From positions 62,001 to 126,000 of the forward strand of contig CAJVYQ010000001.1 in the NCBI GenBank assembly GCA_913009825.1: a DNA stretch of 64,000 nucleotides, in the 5' to 3' direction. Source of the stretch: an uncultured Deferribacteres bacterium (GTDB lineage: Bacteria > Zhuqueibacterota > JdFR-76 > DREG01). The stretch's first letter is position 1. Each line of letters opens with the position of its first letter. Position numbers and translations under genes: made by a program. The notes under the pieces are model-generated. The model was given only the letters and a program-made list of their open reading frames with translations. It did no database searches and was not told where the DNA came from. Positions 28,268 through 37,237 of the stretch are shown piece by piece.

Positions 28268-28306
28268 GATTTGTGCTCCTTTCTGATAAAGTATTGTACT
28301 AAAAAT

Positions 28307-28582
28307 TTATAATCTGCTGCCATGAATAATCGTAATGATTGCCGTATAATCTTCTCTGAGTTGATAGATAATTCGATACTTCTTATAAAAAACTTCTCTA
28401 ACAGAAGAGTCATCTATTTCGGGAACTTTCCTTCCCAATTTGGGAAACTATTCCAAATGTTCAACCATCGCCAATATTCTTTCTTTAAATACCTTTGCAT
28501 AATATAGGGAATCTTCAGCTATATACTTAAGAACATTTTTTAAGCTTTCGATTGCATTCTTTGACCATCTCACTTTTGTCAT
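28307..28582 (-). pseudogene. ParE/RelE-type toxin gene with internal TAG stop
   Basis: The frame from ATG 28582 to TAA 28307-28309 encodes a typical ParE-like toxin (VRWSKNAIESLKNVLKYIAED, then FPKLGRKVPEIDD, then VREVFYKKYRIIYQL). It is interrupted by TAG at 28448-28450, just before FPKLGR, where family members usually have Gln or Lys. Both halves remain well conserved, so the lesion is recent, suppressible or a sequencing error. Its start overlaps the antitoxin stop (ATGA). Confidence 0.82.
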
Positions 28583-28755
28583 TTACTCAATATTTCCTTC
28601 GCTTCTTCATGAGTGCAAGAATCCCCGGTCTTTAACTGTTTTTGCCCCTCTAATATTTTCTGCTTCACATATAATTGTTCCATAATATCTTCGATGGTTG
28701 CATTGTCAGGCATCTTTCTGATTAGTGAAATGAGATCCTCTTTGATTGGTTTCAT
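28579..28755 (-). CDS. Antitoxin of a ParDE/RelBE-like module
   Basis: 58 aa, below usual ORF cut-offs. GGGAGG precedes ATG 28755. The sequence (MKPIKEDLISLIRKMPDNA, then TIEDIMEQLYVKQKI and SCTHEEAKEIL) matches the short addiction-module antitoxins that pair with ParE/RelE toxins. It is intact while the downstream toxin reading frame carries a stop. Antitoxins of this type neutralise the toxin and often autorepress the operon. Confidence 0.82.
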   Translation of the reverse strand: MKPIKEDLISLIRKMPDNATIEDIMEQLYVKQKILEGQKQLKTGDSCTHEEAKEILSK

Positions 28756-28786
28756 GAAATTACCTCCCGCTTAAATCAGGTTTATT

Positions 28787-29791
28787 TCACTCCTCGATTG
28801 TATAATGATTTTTATAATATTCCAGATATTCACCGCTCTTTATTTCCTCCCACCACCAGCGGTTGTTTTGATACCAATCGATGGTCCGGGTCATTGCATC
28901 CGCAAAACTGTGCTGAGGTTGCCAACCCAGCCGTTTAATTTTATCCCAGTCGAGGGAATAGCGCCGGTCATGACCCAATCGATCGGGCACATAGGTCATC
29001 AGCTTATCCGGTTTGCCCAATTTATCCAGAATGAACCGTGTGATTTCCAGATTATTTTTTTCATTTCCGGCGCCGATATTATAAACTTCACCATTTGAAC
29101 CCTTTCGTAAAACCACATCGATGGCGCGGCAATGGTCTTCAACATAAATCCAGTCCCGGATATTTTTACCATCGCCGTAGATGGGTAATTTATTGTTTTC
29201 CAATGCGTTGGTGACAAACAGCGGAATCAGTTTTTCCGGATACTGATACGGGCCGAAATTATTAGAACAGCGGGTGATCAAAACCGGCATGTCATACGTG
29301 ACAAAATAGGAGAAAGCCAGCCGGTCGGCGCCCGCTTTTGAGGCGGAATAGGGACTGGACGGCATCAACGGATCCGTTTCCCGGAACGATTCACCTAGGG
29401 TGCTGCCATACACTTCATCGGTGCTGATCTGGATAAACTTTTCAATGCCGAATTTTCTGGCCGCTTCTAAGAGAACAAAGGTGCCGAATACATCCGTGCG
29501 GATAAAATCGTCCGGTTTACCGATGGATCGATCCACATGGCTCTCCGCGGCAAAATTGATAACCACATCTGCTTCCTGCACCAGCGGTTCCACTATCTTT
29601 TCAGCGCAGATATCGCCTTTCACAAAACGGTAACCGGGATGAGCATCCACACCTTTCAGATTATCCGGATTGCCGGCGTAAGTCAATTTATCCAGATTGA
29701 TGATTTTGCAATGCTCATATTTTTTGAACAGATAACGGATAAAATTACTGCCGATAAATCCGGCGCCGCCGGTAATCAGAAATGTTTGCAT
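28787..29791 (-). CDS. rmlB: dTDP-glucose 4,6-dehydratase
   Basis: 334-aa extended short-chain dehydrogenase of normal length. AGGAGG lies 5 nt before ATG 29791. NAD-binding GGAGFIGSNFIRY, INFAAESHVDRSI, and the catalytic STDEVYG and YSASKAGAD (Tyr-x3-Lys) motifs are all present. It converts dTDP-glucose to dTDP-4-keto-6-deoxyglucose. rmlA, rmlC and rmlD are not in the window. Same strand as the polysaccharide genes but separated by the toxin-antitoxin pair. Confidence 0.93.
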   Translation of the reverse strand: MQTFLITGGAGFIGSNFIRYLFKKYEHCKIINLDKLTYAGNPDNLKGVDAHPGYRFVKGDICAEKIVEPLVQEADVVINFAAESHVDRSIGKPDDFIRTDVFGTFVLLEAARKFGIEKFIQISTDEVYGSTLGESFRETDPLMPSSPYSASKAGADRLAFSYFVTYDMPVLITRCSNNFGPYQYPEKLIPLFVTNALENNKLPIYGDGKNIRDWIYVEDHCRAIDVVLRKGSNGEVYNIGAGNEKNNLEITRFILDKLGKPDKLMTYVPDRLGHDRRYSLDWDKIKRLGWQPQHSFADAMTRTIDWYQNNRWWWEEIKSGEYLEYYKNHYTIEE

Positions 29792-29835
29792 TCATGCCTC
29801 CTGCAGATAGAATGAGTGAACCGTCATTTGGTTTC

Positions 29836-31050
29836 TTATTTTTTTGCTGACATTTCCATCACTATTTTCTTGGTATCCCGGGCGATCACCAATTCTTCAT
29901 TGGTTGGGATGGTATATATTTTTACTTTCGAACCTGCCGTCTGAATTTCCATCTGTTTGCCAACGGCAATCCGGTTTTTCTCCTCATCCAATTCCACACT
30001 CATATATGCCAGGCCGTCCAGCGCCATTTTACGCACCAGCGGCGCATTTTCACCAATCCCCGCTGTAAACACAATACAATCCAACCCGTGCATGGCGGCT
30101 GTGTAGGCGCCGATGTATTTTTTTATCCGATAGGTCATCACTTCCAAAGCCATTTTAGCGCGATCGTTGCCGCTTTCCGCTTCTTCGATAATTTCCCTCA
30201 CATCGCTTGAAATGCCGGACAAACCGGTCAATCCGCTATGTTTATTCAGCAGTGTGTTTGCCTGCGCCAGGGTCAACTCTTCCTGTCCCATCACATGCAG
30301 GATAATTGCCGGATCAAGATCGCCGGTGCGGGTCCCCATCACCAACCCTTCCACCGGCGTGAAGCCCATGCTGGTATCCACGGAATGACCGTCTTTGATG
30401 GCGGCAATGCTGCTGCCGTTACCCAGATGAATGGTGATGATACGCATCTCCTTTAATGGTTTGCCGAAAAGCTCCGCGGCCATATTGGACACATACCGAT
30501 GGGAGGTGCCATGAAAACCATAGCGGCGAATCCGGTAGCGACGATAGAGTGAATAGGGGATGGCGTACATAAAAGCATGCCTGGGTATCTTGTGGTGAAA
30601 AGCTGTATCGAATACACACACCTGGGGAACATCAGGTAATGATCGCTGTGCCGCCTGAATTCCTTTGATATTGTGGGGATTGTGCAGCGGCGCCAGGTCG
30701 ATGCAGTCTTTTAATGCGTCCATCACCTCTTTTGTCAGCAGAATCGACTGAGAGAACTGTTCGCCGCCGTGCACTACCCGATGGCCAACGGCATCGATCT
30801 CGTCCAGACTGGAAATGACGCCGTGGTTTCGGCTCATCAGCACCGACAACACATTCCCGATGGCCATGGTATGATCCAGCATTTCACCCACATAATGCAG
30901 TTTATCGCCATCATGACGCGTTTGTTTGAGTGAAGCGCCGCTCATACCGATTCTTTCCACCGCCCCTTTTGCCAACGCTTCTTCCGTTTCCGCATCTATC
31001 AATTGATATTTTACAGATGAACTACCGCAATTTAAAACAAAAATCCTCAT
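29836..31050 (-). CDS. ackA: Acetate kinase
   Basis: 404 aa, full length. GGAG precedes ATG 31050. Signature NCGSSSVKYQLID at the N-terminus, VHGGEQFS, FDTAFHHKIP, HLGNGSS and FTAGIGENAPLVR are all present. Interconverts acetyl phosphate plus ADP with acetate plus ATP. No phosphotransacetylase gene is adjacent. Followed on the same strand by a 3-hydroxyacyl-CoA dehydrogenase encoded just upstream, hinting at fermentative acyl-CoA metabolism. Confidence 0.95.
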   Translation of the reverse strand: MRIFVLNCGSSSVKYQLIDAETEEALAKGAVERIGMSGASLKQTRHDGDKLHYVGEMLDHTMAIGNVLSVLMSRNHGVISSLDEIDAVGHRVVHGGEQFSQSILLTKEVMDALKDCIDLAPLHNPHNIKGIQAAQRSLPDVPQVCVFDTAFHHKIPRHAFMYAIPYSLYRRYRIRRYGFHGTSHRYVSNMAAELFGKPLKEMRIITIHLGNGSSIAAIKDGHSVDTSMGFTPVEGLVMGTRTGDLDPAIILHVMGQEELTLAQANTLLNKHSGLTGLSGISSDVREIIEEAESGNDRAKMALEVMTYRIKKYIGAYTAAMHGLDCIVFTAGIGENAPLVRKMALDGLAYMSVELDEEKNRIAVGKQMEIQTAGSKVKIYTIPTNEELVIARDTKKIVMEMSAKK

Positions 31051-31121
31051 TCATTTACTCCTATCATGATTAAAAAATGCCGTTCACAAATAATGGTTAC
31101 GTGAAGCGACCATTGATCACA

Positions 31122-32027
31122 TTAATGATGATACAACAAAGGTGATGATCCGGGAATTTTGCGTCCTTGTTCATCATATTCAAAAATGCCTTTTCCCGCT
31201 TTTTTACCCAAAAATCCGGCGCGAACCAGTTTTCTCAGCAGCGGGCAGGGACGATATTTCAGATCTCCCAACTCGTCATGCAACGATTCCATCCAAAGCA
31301 ACAGTTCATCCAAACCGATCTGATCGGCCAGAGTAAGCGGCCCGACGCCAAAATTAAATCCCAACCGAATGGCGGTGTCGATGTCTTCCGCGGAAGCGAC
31401 TCCCTCCATCAATACATAAAGCGCTTCGTTCAACAATGGTACAATCACCCGCGCGGTAATATAGCCGGGATATTCAAAAACCGCAACCGGAGTTTTCCCC
31501 ATCTCTTCGGCAAATGCCCGTGCTTTTTTTTCCGTTTCATCCAGCGTGGCCAAACCGCGAACCACTTCCACCAACGGTGTTTTGGGTACCGGATTAAGAA
31601 AATGCATGCCGATGAGCATCCCCTTGCACGCCAATCCCGCGGCGATTTCCGAAATGCTAAGTGTGGCCGTATTGGTGATTAATAGCGCTTCATGATCCAG
31701 AATTTCATCCACTTTTTTGAAAACTTCCCGCTTACTCTCTAACTCCTCGGGAACACACTCGATAACCACTTCCAGACGTTTTTTATTCAATATGGCAAGA
31801 TCGGTTGTTGTTTTAATTCGCACCAGGATGGCGCGTTTGTCGCTTTCGGTCATCCCCCATTTGGCAATCTCAGCGTCGATGTCCTGTCCAATCCCCTGAA
31901 TGGCTTCTTTGGCCAGTTCCTCAGTCAATTCAACAATAAAAACTTCGATTCCCATGGCGGCAATGGATTGGGCAATTCCTCTCCCCATGGTTCCGGCGCC
32001 GATAATCCCTACTCTTTTGGTGGGCAT
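31122..32027 (-). CDS. 3-hydroxyacyl-CoA dehydrogenase (3-hydroxybutyryl-CoA type)
   Basis: 301 aa from ATG 32027, which has AGAGGA 9 nt upstream; an ATG at 32036 lies directly on that site and is less likely. GIIGAGTMGRGIAQ NAD-binding motif at the N-terminus, IECVPEELE, GMHFLNPVPKTPLVEVV (catalytic His region) and a C-terminal dimerisation domain (FNFGVGPLTLADQIG). Oxidises 3-hydroxyacyl-CoA to 3-ketoacyl-CoA. Partner thiolase, acyl-CoA dehydrogenase and hydratase genes lie within 10 kb but not in one operon. Confidence 0.92.
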   Translation of the reverse strand: MPTKRVGIIGAGTMGRGIAQSIAAMGIEVFIVELTEELAKEAIQGIGQDIDAEIAKWGMTESDKRAILVRIKTTTDLAILNKKRLEVVIECVPEELESKREVFKKVDEILDHEALLITNTATLSISEIAAGLACKGMLIGMHFLNPVPKTPLVEVVRGLATLDETEKKARAFAEEMGKTPVAVFEYPGYITARVIVPLLNEALYVLMEGVASAEDIDTAIRLGFNFGVGPLTLADQIGLDELLLWMESLHDELGDLKYRPCPLLRKLVRAGFLGKKAGKGIFEYDEQGRKIPGSSPLLYHH

Positions 32028-32584
32028 CCTTTCCATTCCTCTAGCCTAATTTGTTTTTCTTCAAATAATTTTTACTCTTTGAACCTTTAAAAAACCGTTC
32101 CCAATACTCAATTATCGGGATCAGTGCCGCACCTCTTTACAATTTCATTCAAAAACTGTTTAATATATTAAAAATTTTTAAAAAAGGAAACTCATTTTTC
32201 ACAACCCGCAGTTATGAAGTAAATTTGTAACTATTCAGAATGCCAACAAAATACACGAAATATATTCCTTGTCTAAGAAACTGAATCCGCGGCAACAGGA
32301 AAAATAACCTTTGATCATTTATCGCAACAACCTTATATTATACCTAAATTGAGCGATTCTCATGTCATTCCGTAGGAATCTTGTTGTTTTTGTGCACAGA
32401 ACTAACAAGATTCTTCCCCGCCTGCTGCGGGCAGGCAGAATGACAAAACTCTTTGGCTAGTTGTTTCAAGCTGAGAATCACTCAATTTAGGTTATGTTTA
32501 ACAATCATTCACGGCACAAAAAAAATTACCCTGAGAGTTGGTCTTCTGCATAACCAGCAAATCAGACAACCGGGAGGAAAAGAG
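32028..32584. other. Divergent intergenic region with family A copy
   Basis: Between the hydroxyacyl-CoA dehydrogenase (-) and the sialate O-acetylesterase (+). Apart from family A copy A5 (32342-32492) and an isolated GTAACTATTCAG half-site near 32228 it is AT-rich without recognisable genes. Confidence 0.6.
32342..32492 (+). repeat. Family A element, second subfamily, copy A5
   Basis: 151 bp. Ends ACCTAAATTGAGCGATT and AATCACTCAATTTAGGT (one mismatch). The body differs from A1-A4: TGTCATTCCGTAGGAATC, an aacaagattc repeat pair, CCCGCCTGCTGCGGGCAGGC and AGAATGACA. The same body occurs, inverted, in A6 at 35671-35821. Confidence 0.9.
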
Positions 32585-34165
32585 ATGAAAAGAAGAATCG
32601 GACACAAAAATGGATTGAAACTATTTTTTCTGGCACTTTTTATGTTTTCAGCGGCGGCGGTTTTTGCCGAAGTAAAATTACCCGGCGTTCTGGGAAATTA
32701 CATGGTTCTGCAGAGGGATATGCCCATCAAAATATGGGGATGGGCATATCCCGGAGAAAAAGTAACGGTTACTTTTGGCGAACAAAAAATAAAGAAAAAA
32801 GCAAATGCCAAAGGTGAATGGCTGGTAAAGCTGCCTGCCATGCACAGCGGCAACGACCTGACCATGACCATTCAGGGGAAAAACAGTATCCAACTGCATC
32901 ATATTGCCATCGGAGAAGTTTGGCTGTGCTCCGGCCAATCCAACATGGAAAAACCGATCGGGCCGAGGCGCGGCCAGCATCCGGTCATCAATTATCAATT
33001 GGAAATTGCCGCGGCTAATTATCCCGGCATCCGCTTGTTTCATGTGCAGCGAAACACATCCGGTCTGCCCCTTGACGATGTATCAGCAGAGTGGCAGCCC
33101 TGTTCCGAAACATCTATCCGGGGTTTTTCCTCGGCCGCTTATTTTTTCGGCCGCGAGCTGCACAAAAAATTGCAGGTGCCGGTGGGTCTCATCGAATCGT
33201 CCTGGGGAGGCACCCGCAGCGAACCGTGGACGCCGCCGTGTGGATTTGCATCAGTTCCGGAACTGGCCGATTATTCCGCAAAAATAGAGGAAGCCAATCA
33301 GGATTACAAAGATACGCTGAATAAAAAATTAGTGAATTTGGAAAAATGGCTAAAACAGACCAAAAAGGATCTGCGACAGAATAAAACGGTGAAGGCGATG
33401 CCAATTATGCCCGCTCACGCTCTCAACAGCCACCGCCAACCAACCGGACTTTTTAACGCTATGATTCATCCACTCCTTAATTTTGCCATCCGGGGAGCAA
33501 CCTGGTACCAGGGTGAAAGCAACCGGGGAGATGGATTTTTTTATCGCAAAAAGATGGAAGCGTTGATCAACGGCTGGCGCAAAGCGTGGAATATCGGCGA
33601 CTTTCCATTCTATTTTGTGCAGATCGCCCCGTTCAGATACACCAATAAAAACAATGCCGCCGATTCCACCAAATTGCCGGAAATCTGGTCCGCTCAGTTA
33701 ACTACACTTTCCGTTCCCAATACGGGCATGGTTGTAACAACAGACATCGCCGATCTCTACGATATTCATCCTCAGAATAAACAGGCAGTCGGAAAAAGGC
33801 TGGCTTTATGGGCGCTGGCTAAAACGTACAAAAAGGGAAATTTGGTTTGTTCCGGTCCTCTTTACACCGGGATGAAAATCACAGGTGATAAAATTTTGGT
33901 GCGCTTTGATTACGCAGAAAACGGTCTGGTTGCCCGCGATGGTGAACCGCTGAATTGGTTCGAAATTGCCGGCGCCGATAAAAATTATGCGAAAGCAGTT
34001 GCAAAAATTGATGGCGACCGGGTGATTGTGAAAAGTGATGCGGTTCCGAATCCGCGGTATGTACGGTTTGCCTGGTATGAACTGGCCGTTCCCAATTTGA
34101 CAAACAAAGAAGGACTGCCCGCTTCGCCGTTCAGCAGCGAACTTCTGGAGGAAGAAGCTAAATAA
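32585..34165 (+). CDS. Sialate O-acetylesterase family protein
   Basis: 526 aa. ATG 32585 follows GGGAGGAAAAG; the open frame extends upstream through the repeat and should be trimmed. Signal peptide LKLFFLALFMFSAAAVFAE (cleavage near residue 29). SGNH/SASA-type hydrolase signatures: CSGQSNMEKPI (nucleophile Ser), WYQGESNRGDG, and DIADLYDIHPQNKQAVG with the Asp/His pair. Removes O-acetyl groups from sialic acids or plant xylan-type sugars outside the cytoplasm. Bracketed by inverted repeat copies A5 and A6. Confidence 0.9.
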   Translation: MKRRIGHKNGLKLFFLALFMFSAAAVFAEVKLPGVLGNYMVLQRDMPIKIWGWAYPGEKVTVTFGEQKIKKKANAKGEWLVKLPAMHSGNDLTMTIQGKNSIQLHHIAIGEVWLCSGQSNMEKPIGPRRGQHPVINYQLEIAAANYPGIRLFHVQRNTSGLPLDDVSAEWQPCSETSIRGFSSAAYFFGRELHKKLQVPVGLIESSWGGTRSEPWTPPCGFASVPELADYSAKIEEANQDYKDTLNKKLVNLEKWLKQTKKDLRQNKTVKAMPIMPAHALNSHRQPTGLFNAMIHPLLNFAIRGATWYQGESNRGDGFFYRKKMEALINGWRKAWNIGDFPFYFVQIAPFRYTNKNNAADSTKLPEIWSAQLTTLSVPNTGMVVTTDIADLYDIHPQNKQAVGKRLALWALAKTYKKGNLVCSGPLYTGMKITGDKILVRFDYAENGLVARDGEPLNWFEIAGADKNYAKAVAKIDGDRVIVKSDAVPNPRYVRFAWYELAVPNLTNKEGLPASPFSSELLEEEAK

Positions 34166-34915
34166 GAATTGGTGAATTCAGGCTAAAATTGGGCTTGTTC
34201 CTCACCCCCTAAATTTCGTAATAAAATATGAAACATGATATATCGGAGAATATAAAAAACAATAATGGTTTTCATTGCAAAACTTTGTGGCTTCGTGGCA
34301 AAAAGGAACCAAAACGAACGGGTGGCATCGAGTTGGATGTCCGTGCCGGTTAGACCGCTATCCGCGAGGCGCCGGCGTCTGCCGCCGGTGTGCGGTTTAC
34401 CCCGGCGTTGTATTTCTGATAAAAATCAGATCCTGGACTGTGATGCGGCCGTCTCGATTCATATCGCCGGCTGAATTTCGTTTTGTGTTGCAGGCTGCGG
34501 CTGGCTCAAAGCAATTTGCATGCCGCGGGCAATGTCGGTGTTGTCCACTTTGCCGTCGTTATTGACATCACCGGGTACAATCTGAGAAAGCAAGGTCGCA
34601 GGAATGAGCAGCCGGGAGCGAAGCATCAAGCCAAAATAAAATTTCCCATCCATTGACATCTTTCTGTATTTTGGGTGATTTCAAAGAAAGAATTAATCCT
34701 GTATGAATTTTCTTTACCCCATGTGCTTTAGATTTATGAACAAATAACAACTCAAGCGAAGCCGGCGAAACAGGAGACTAAACTTTGAAAATGAGACGAA
34801 GCCTGAACTAAAAAAATCTGAGCTTCGAAAAAGCCGCAAGCCGTTTCGTCCGGCTTCAGCGATTGATTAGGTATACTACTCTTTATTATTATTGAACTTA
34901 TGTAAATTATGAAAT
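34166..34915. other. Gene-free region with a decayed dockerin-like segment
   Basis: About 750 bp between the esterase and a membrane-protein gene. It holds the frameshifted dockerin-like fragment (34397-34659) and a low-complexity gcaaaactttgtggc-type repeat near 34277. No other gene supported. Confidence 0.55.
34397..34659 (-). pseudogene. Frameshifted dockerin-like calcium-binding module
   Basis: Two dockerin/EF-hand-like halves lie in adjacent minus-strand frames. The first reads PGDVNNDGKVDNTDIARGM and ends in TGA. The second, shifted by one base near 34470, reads AGDMNRDGRITVQDLIFIRN and ends at TAA 34397-34399. Together they make the paired Dx(N)xDGxxxxxD loops of a type I dockerin. 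No N-terminal protein remains attached, so this is the broken C-terminal end of a larger secreted protein. Confidence 0.65.
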
Positions 34916-35365
34916 TTACTGCCCTGTAATATAACGCTGGACAAAAGATAAAATTGTCATGATAAGAAAACTTATAATTGTTACAATAATCCACACTTTA
35001 CCTGCATGACTTGCCACTCCAATCATTCCGCCGGTACCGGAAAAGAATAACATAATATATGGTATAACAATACTTTGATTCTGACGAAAATCAAGCTTCA
35101 AAATATAATCTAACATTAACTCGACAACAAGGTATGTGATCATCAGGCTAATCTGTATAAAATACAAAAGTGGTCTTTTGAAGCCAATCGCGGTAATAAA
35201 CAAGTAAATTAATGGGACAATACTCAAAATAAGAATTATGCCGAACCAATGCTCGATTTTGGGTCTGTCGCTTAGGCGTGAAAGAAAAACAGCTATCACA
35301 AGAACATTAATCAGATTCGCAACTATCGCACCGGCGATATTTGAAAATTGTGTTGAATTTGTCAT
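34916..35365 (-). CDS. Small multi-pass membrane protein, unknown function
   Basis: 149 aa with about five hydrophobic helices (IVANLINVLVIAVFL; WFGIILILSIVPLIYLFIT; LLYFIQISLMITYLV; YIMLFFSGTGGMIGVA; WIIVTIISFLIMTILSF). GAGGA lies about 10 nt before ATG 35365. I do not recognise the family. Lies inside the segment bracketed by repeat copies A5 and A6, opposite in strand to the esterase. Confidence 0.65.
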   Translation of the reverse strand: MTNSTQFSNIAGAIVANLINVLVIAVFLSRLSDRPKIEHWFGIILILSIVPLIYLFITAIGFKRPLLYFIQISLMITYLVVELMLDYILKLDFRQNQSIVIPYIMLFFSGTGGMIGVASHAGKVWIIVTIISFLIMTILSFVQRYITGQ

Positions 35366-35980
35366 AAAAATAAATCCTCAATTATTATTTATGCAATCTA
35401 TACCCTGCCATCTTCCTGATTAATTTGTAAGAAAATCAAGCGAATCTTCCTACCCTGCATTATTCACAAACTTTTGCCACAAAAGCACTAAGCCACAAAA
35501 AATATTTGTATCCACTCAATATTTAATAGTAATTTTGGTTTTAGCCACTGAGACACCAAGGCACAAAGATTCACAAAATATTATTTTTGTGATTCTTAAT
35601 GTTTTTATGCCTTAGTGGCAATTACTACACCACTATGATTTATTGAGCGGATACGAATATTTTAATTAAGACCTAAATTGAGCGATTTATAGCTTGAAAC
35701 AACCACCCAAATAGTTTTGTCATTCTGCCTGCCCGCAGCAGGCGGGGAAGAATCTTGTTAGTTTTGTGCATTAAACCAACAAGATTCCTACGGAATGACA
35801 TTAGAATCGCTCAATTTAATTAAGACAATTTATCAATTAAAACTCAGTCTGTTTTGTGTATCCATCTATTTAGATACAAATTTATATAACTTTTTGTTTA
35901 TTAAAGTTTTGTGTCTTTCCTGTCCATGCAGGCGGGGTGCCTTCGCGGCGAATCAATTGTTCAGGCTGCATACTTTTATT
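35366..35980. other. Intergenic region with two kinds of repeat
   Basis: Contains a gccactgagacaccaaggcac / gccttagtggc imperfect inverted repeat (about 35536-35625) and family A copy A6 (35671-35821). Short ORFs in it are repeat translations. No gene seen. Confidence 0.65.
35671..35821 (-). repeat. Family A element, second subfamily, copy A6
   Basis: About 151 bp. The left end ACCTAAATTGAGCGATT is intact; the right end AATCGCTCAATTTAATT has lost its final match. The body is nearly identical to the reverse complement of A5 (32342-32492). Confidence 0.9.
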
Positions 35981-37168
35981 TCATTCCCTCGCCACAATCA
36001 ATGCAGCGGCTTCGCCGCCGCCGATACACAAAGTAGCCAAACCTATTTTCGCATTTTGTTTTTTCATGGCGTAAAGCAGCGTGGTGAGAATCCTTGCGCC
36101 GCTGGCGCCGATAGGATGACCAAGTGCAACCGCACCGCCGTGAATATTGATTTTTTCCATGGGGATACCCAGTTCATGCTGAGCCGCTAACAGAACCACC
36201 GAAAACGCCTCGTTGATTTCAAAAAGGTCGATATCGTCCAGCGAAAGGCCGGCTTTCTCAATCACTTTTTTGATGGCAAAAACCGGCGCCGTGGTGAACC
36301 ATTCCGGCGCCTGGGCAAAAGAAGCCTGGGCAACAATTTGGGCCAGCGGCTGTAAATTCAATTCGGCCGCTTTTTCGGCGGACATCACTACTAAAGCGGC
36401 CGCGCCGTCATTAATTTTAGAAGCGTTGGCCGCCGTCACGGTTCCATCCTTTTCAAAAGCCGGACGCAGTTTAAGCAATTTTTCGAAATTCACTTTCCCC
36501 GGTTCATCATCTTCTTCGACCAGAACCGGATCACCCTTCCTCTGCGGTACCGGAACCGGCACAATTTCATCATCAAACCAGCCGTTTTTTTGCGCTTCCT
36601 GCGCCCGTTTGTAGCTGAGCGTGGCAAATTCATCCTGGTCCCGGCGGGAAATCGATTTCTCCCGGGCACAAATTTCCGCGGCAACGCCCATGTGAAAATT
36701 GTTGTACACATCCCAGAGACCGTCTTTGATCATCCCATCGATCAATTTGCCATGCCCCATGCGGTAGCCGTTTCTGGCTTTTTCCAGATAATAGGGGGTC
36801 AAACTCATATTTTCCATGCCGCCGGCAACCACAATTTCCGCATCGCCGAGCATAATTGCCTGAGCGGCCAGCATTACCGATTTGAGCCCGGAGCCGCATA
36901 CCTTGTTGATGGTCATACATTCCACACTCACCGGCAGCCCGGCGCCCAATGCTGCCTGGCGGGCCGGCGCCTGGCCCAAACCTGCAGGGAGAACACAACC
37001 CATAATCGCCTCATCCACCGCTTCCGGCGCTAGTTTAATGCGCTTCAAAGATTCTTTAATGGCAATGGCGCCTAATTTAGCTGCCGGTACGGCAGCAAGC
37101 GACCCGTTAAAAGCGCCAACCGGTGTACGACACGCACTGACAATTACTGCATCTTTTATCAATTTCAT
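35981..37168 (-). CDS. Acetyl-CoA acetyltransferase (thiolase)
   Basis: 395 aa, full-length degradative/biosynthetic thiolase. GGAGG precedes ATG 37168. Nucleophilic Cys91 in NKVCGSGLKSV, the GHPIGASG motif with its His, and LCIGGGEAAA with the second catalytic Cys are present. Condenses or cleaves acetoacetyl-CoA and longer 3-ketoacyl-CoAs. Followed upstream on the same strand by a metallo-hydrolase gene (69-bp gap), possibly co-transcribed. Confidence 0.94.
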   Translation of the reverse strand: MKLIKDAVIVSACRTPVGAFNGSLAAVPAAKLGAIAIKESLKRIKLAPEAVDEAIMGCVLPAGLGQAPARQAALGAGLPVSVECMTINKVCGSGLKSVMLAAQAIMLGDAEIVVAGGMENMSLTPYYLEKARNGYRMGHGKLIDGMIKDGLWDVYNNFHMGVAAEICAREKSISRRDQDEFATLSYKRAQEAQKNGWFDDEIVPVPVPQRKGDPVLVEEDDEPGKVNFEKLLKLRPAFEKDGTVTAANASKINDGAAALVVMSAEKAAELNLQPLAQIVAQASFAQAPEWFTTAPVFAIKKVIEKAGLSLDDIDLFEINEAFSVVLLAAQHELGIPMEKINIHGGAVALGHPIGASGARILTTLLYAMKKQNAKIGLATLCIGGGEAAALIVARE

Positions 37169-37237
37169 GTATCCTCCAAATTATTCTTTAGATGAGAGCA
37201 TTTACTTTAAAGACCGATTCTTCTCAAGTTTCCCGCC

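Noticed and set aside
32453-32584. Upstream extension of the sialate O-acetylesterase
   Set aside because: The extension runs through repeat copy A5; the signal peptide and GGGAGG site place the start at 32585.
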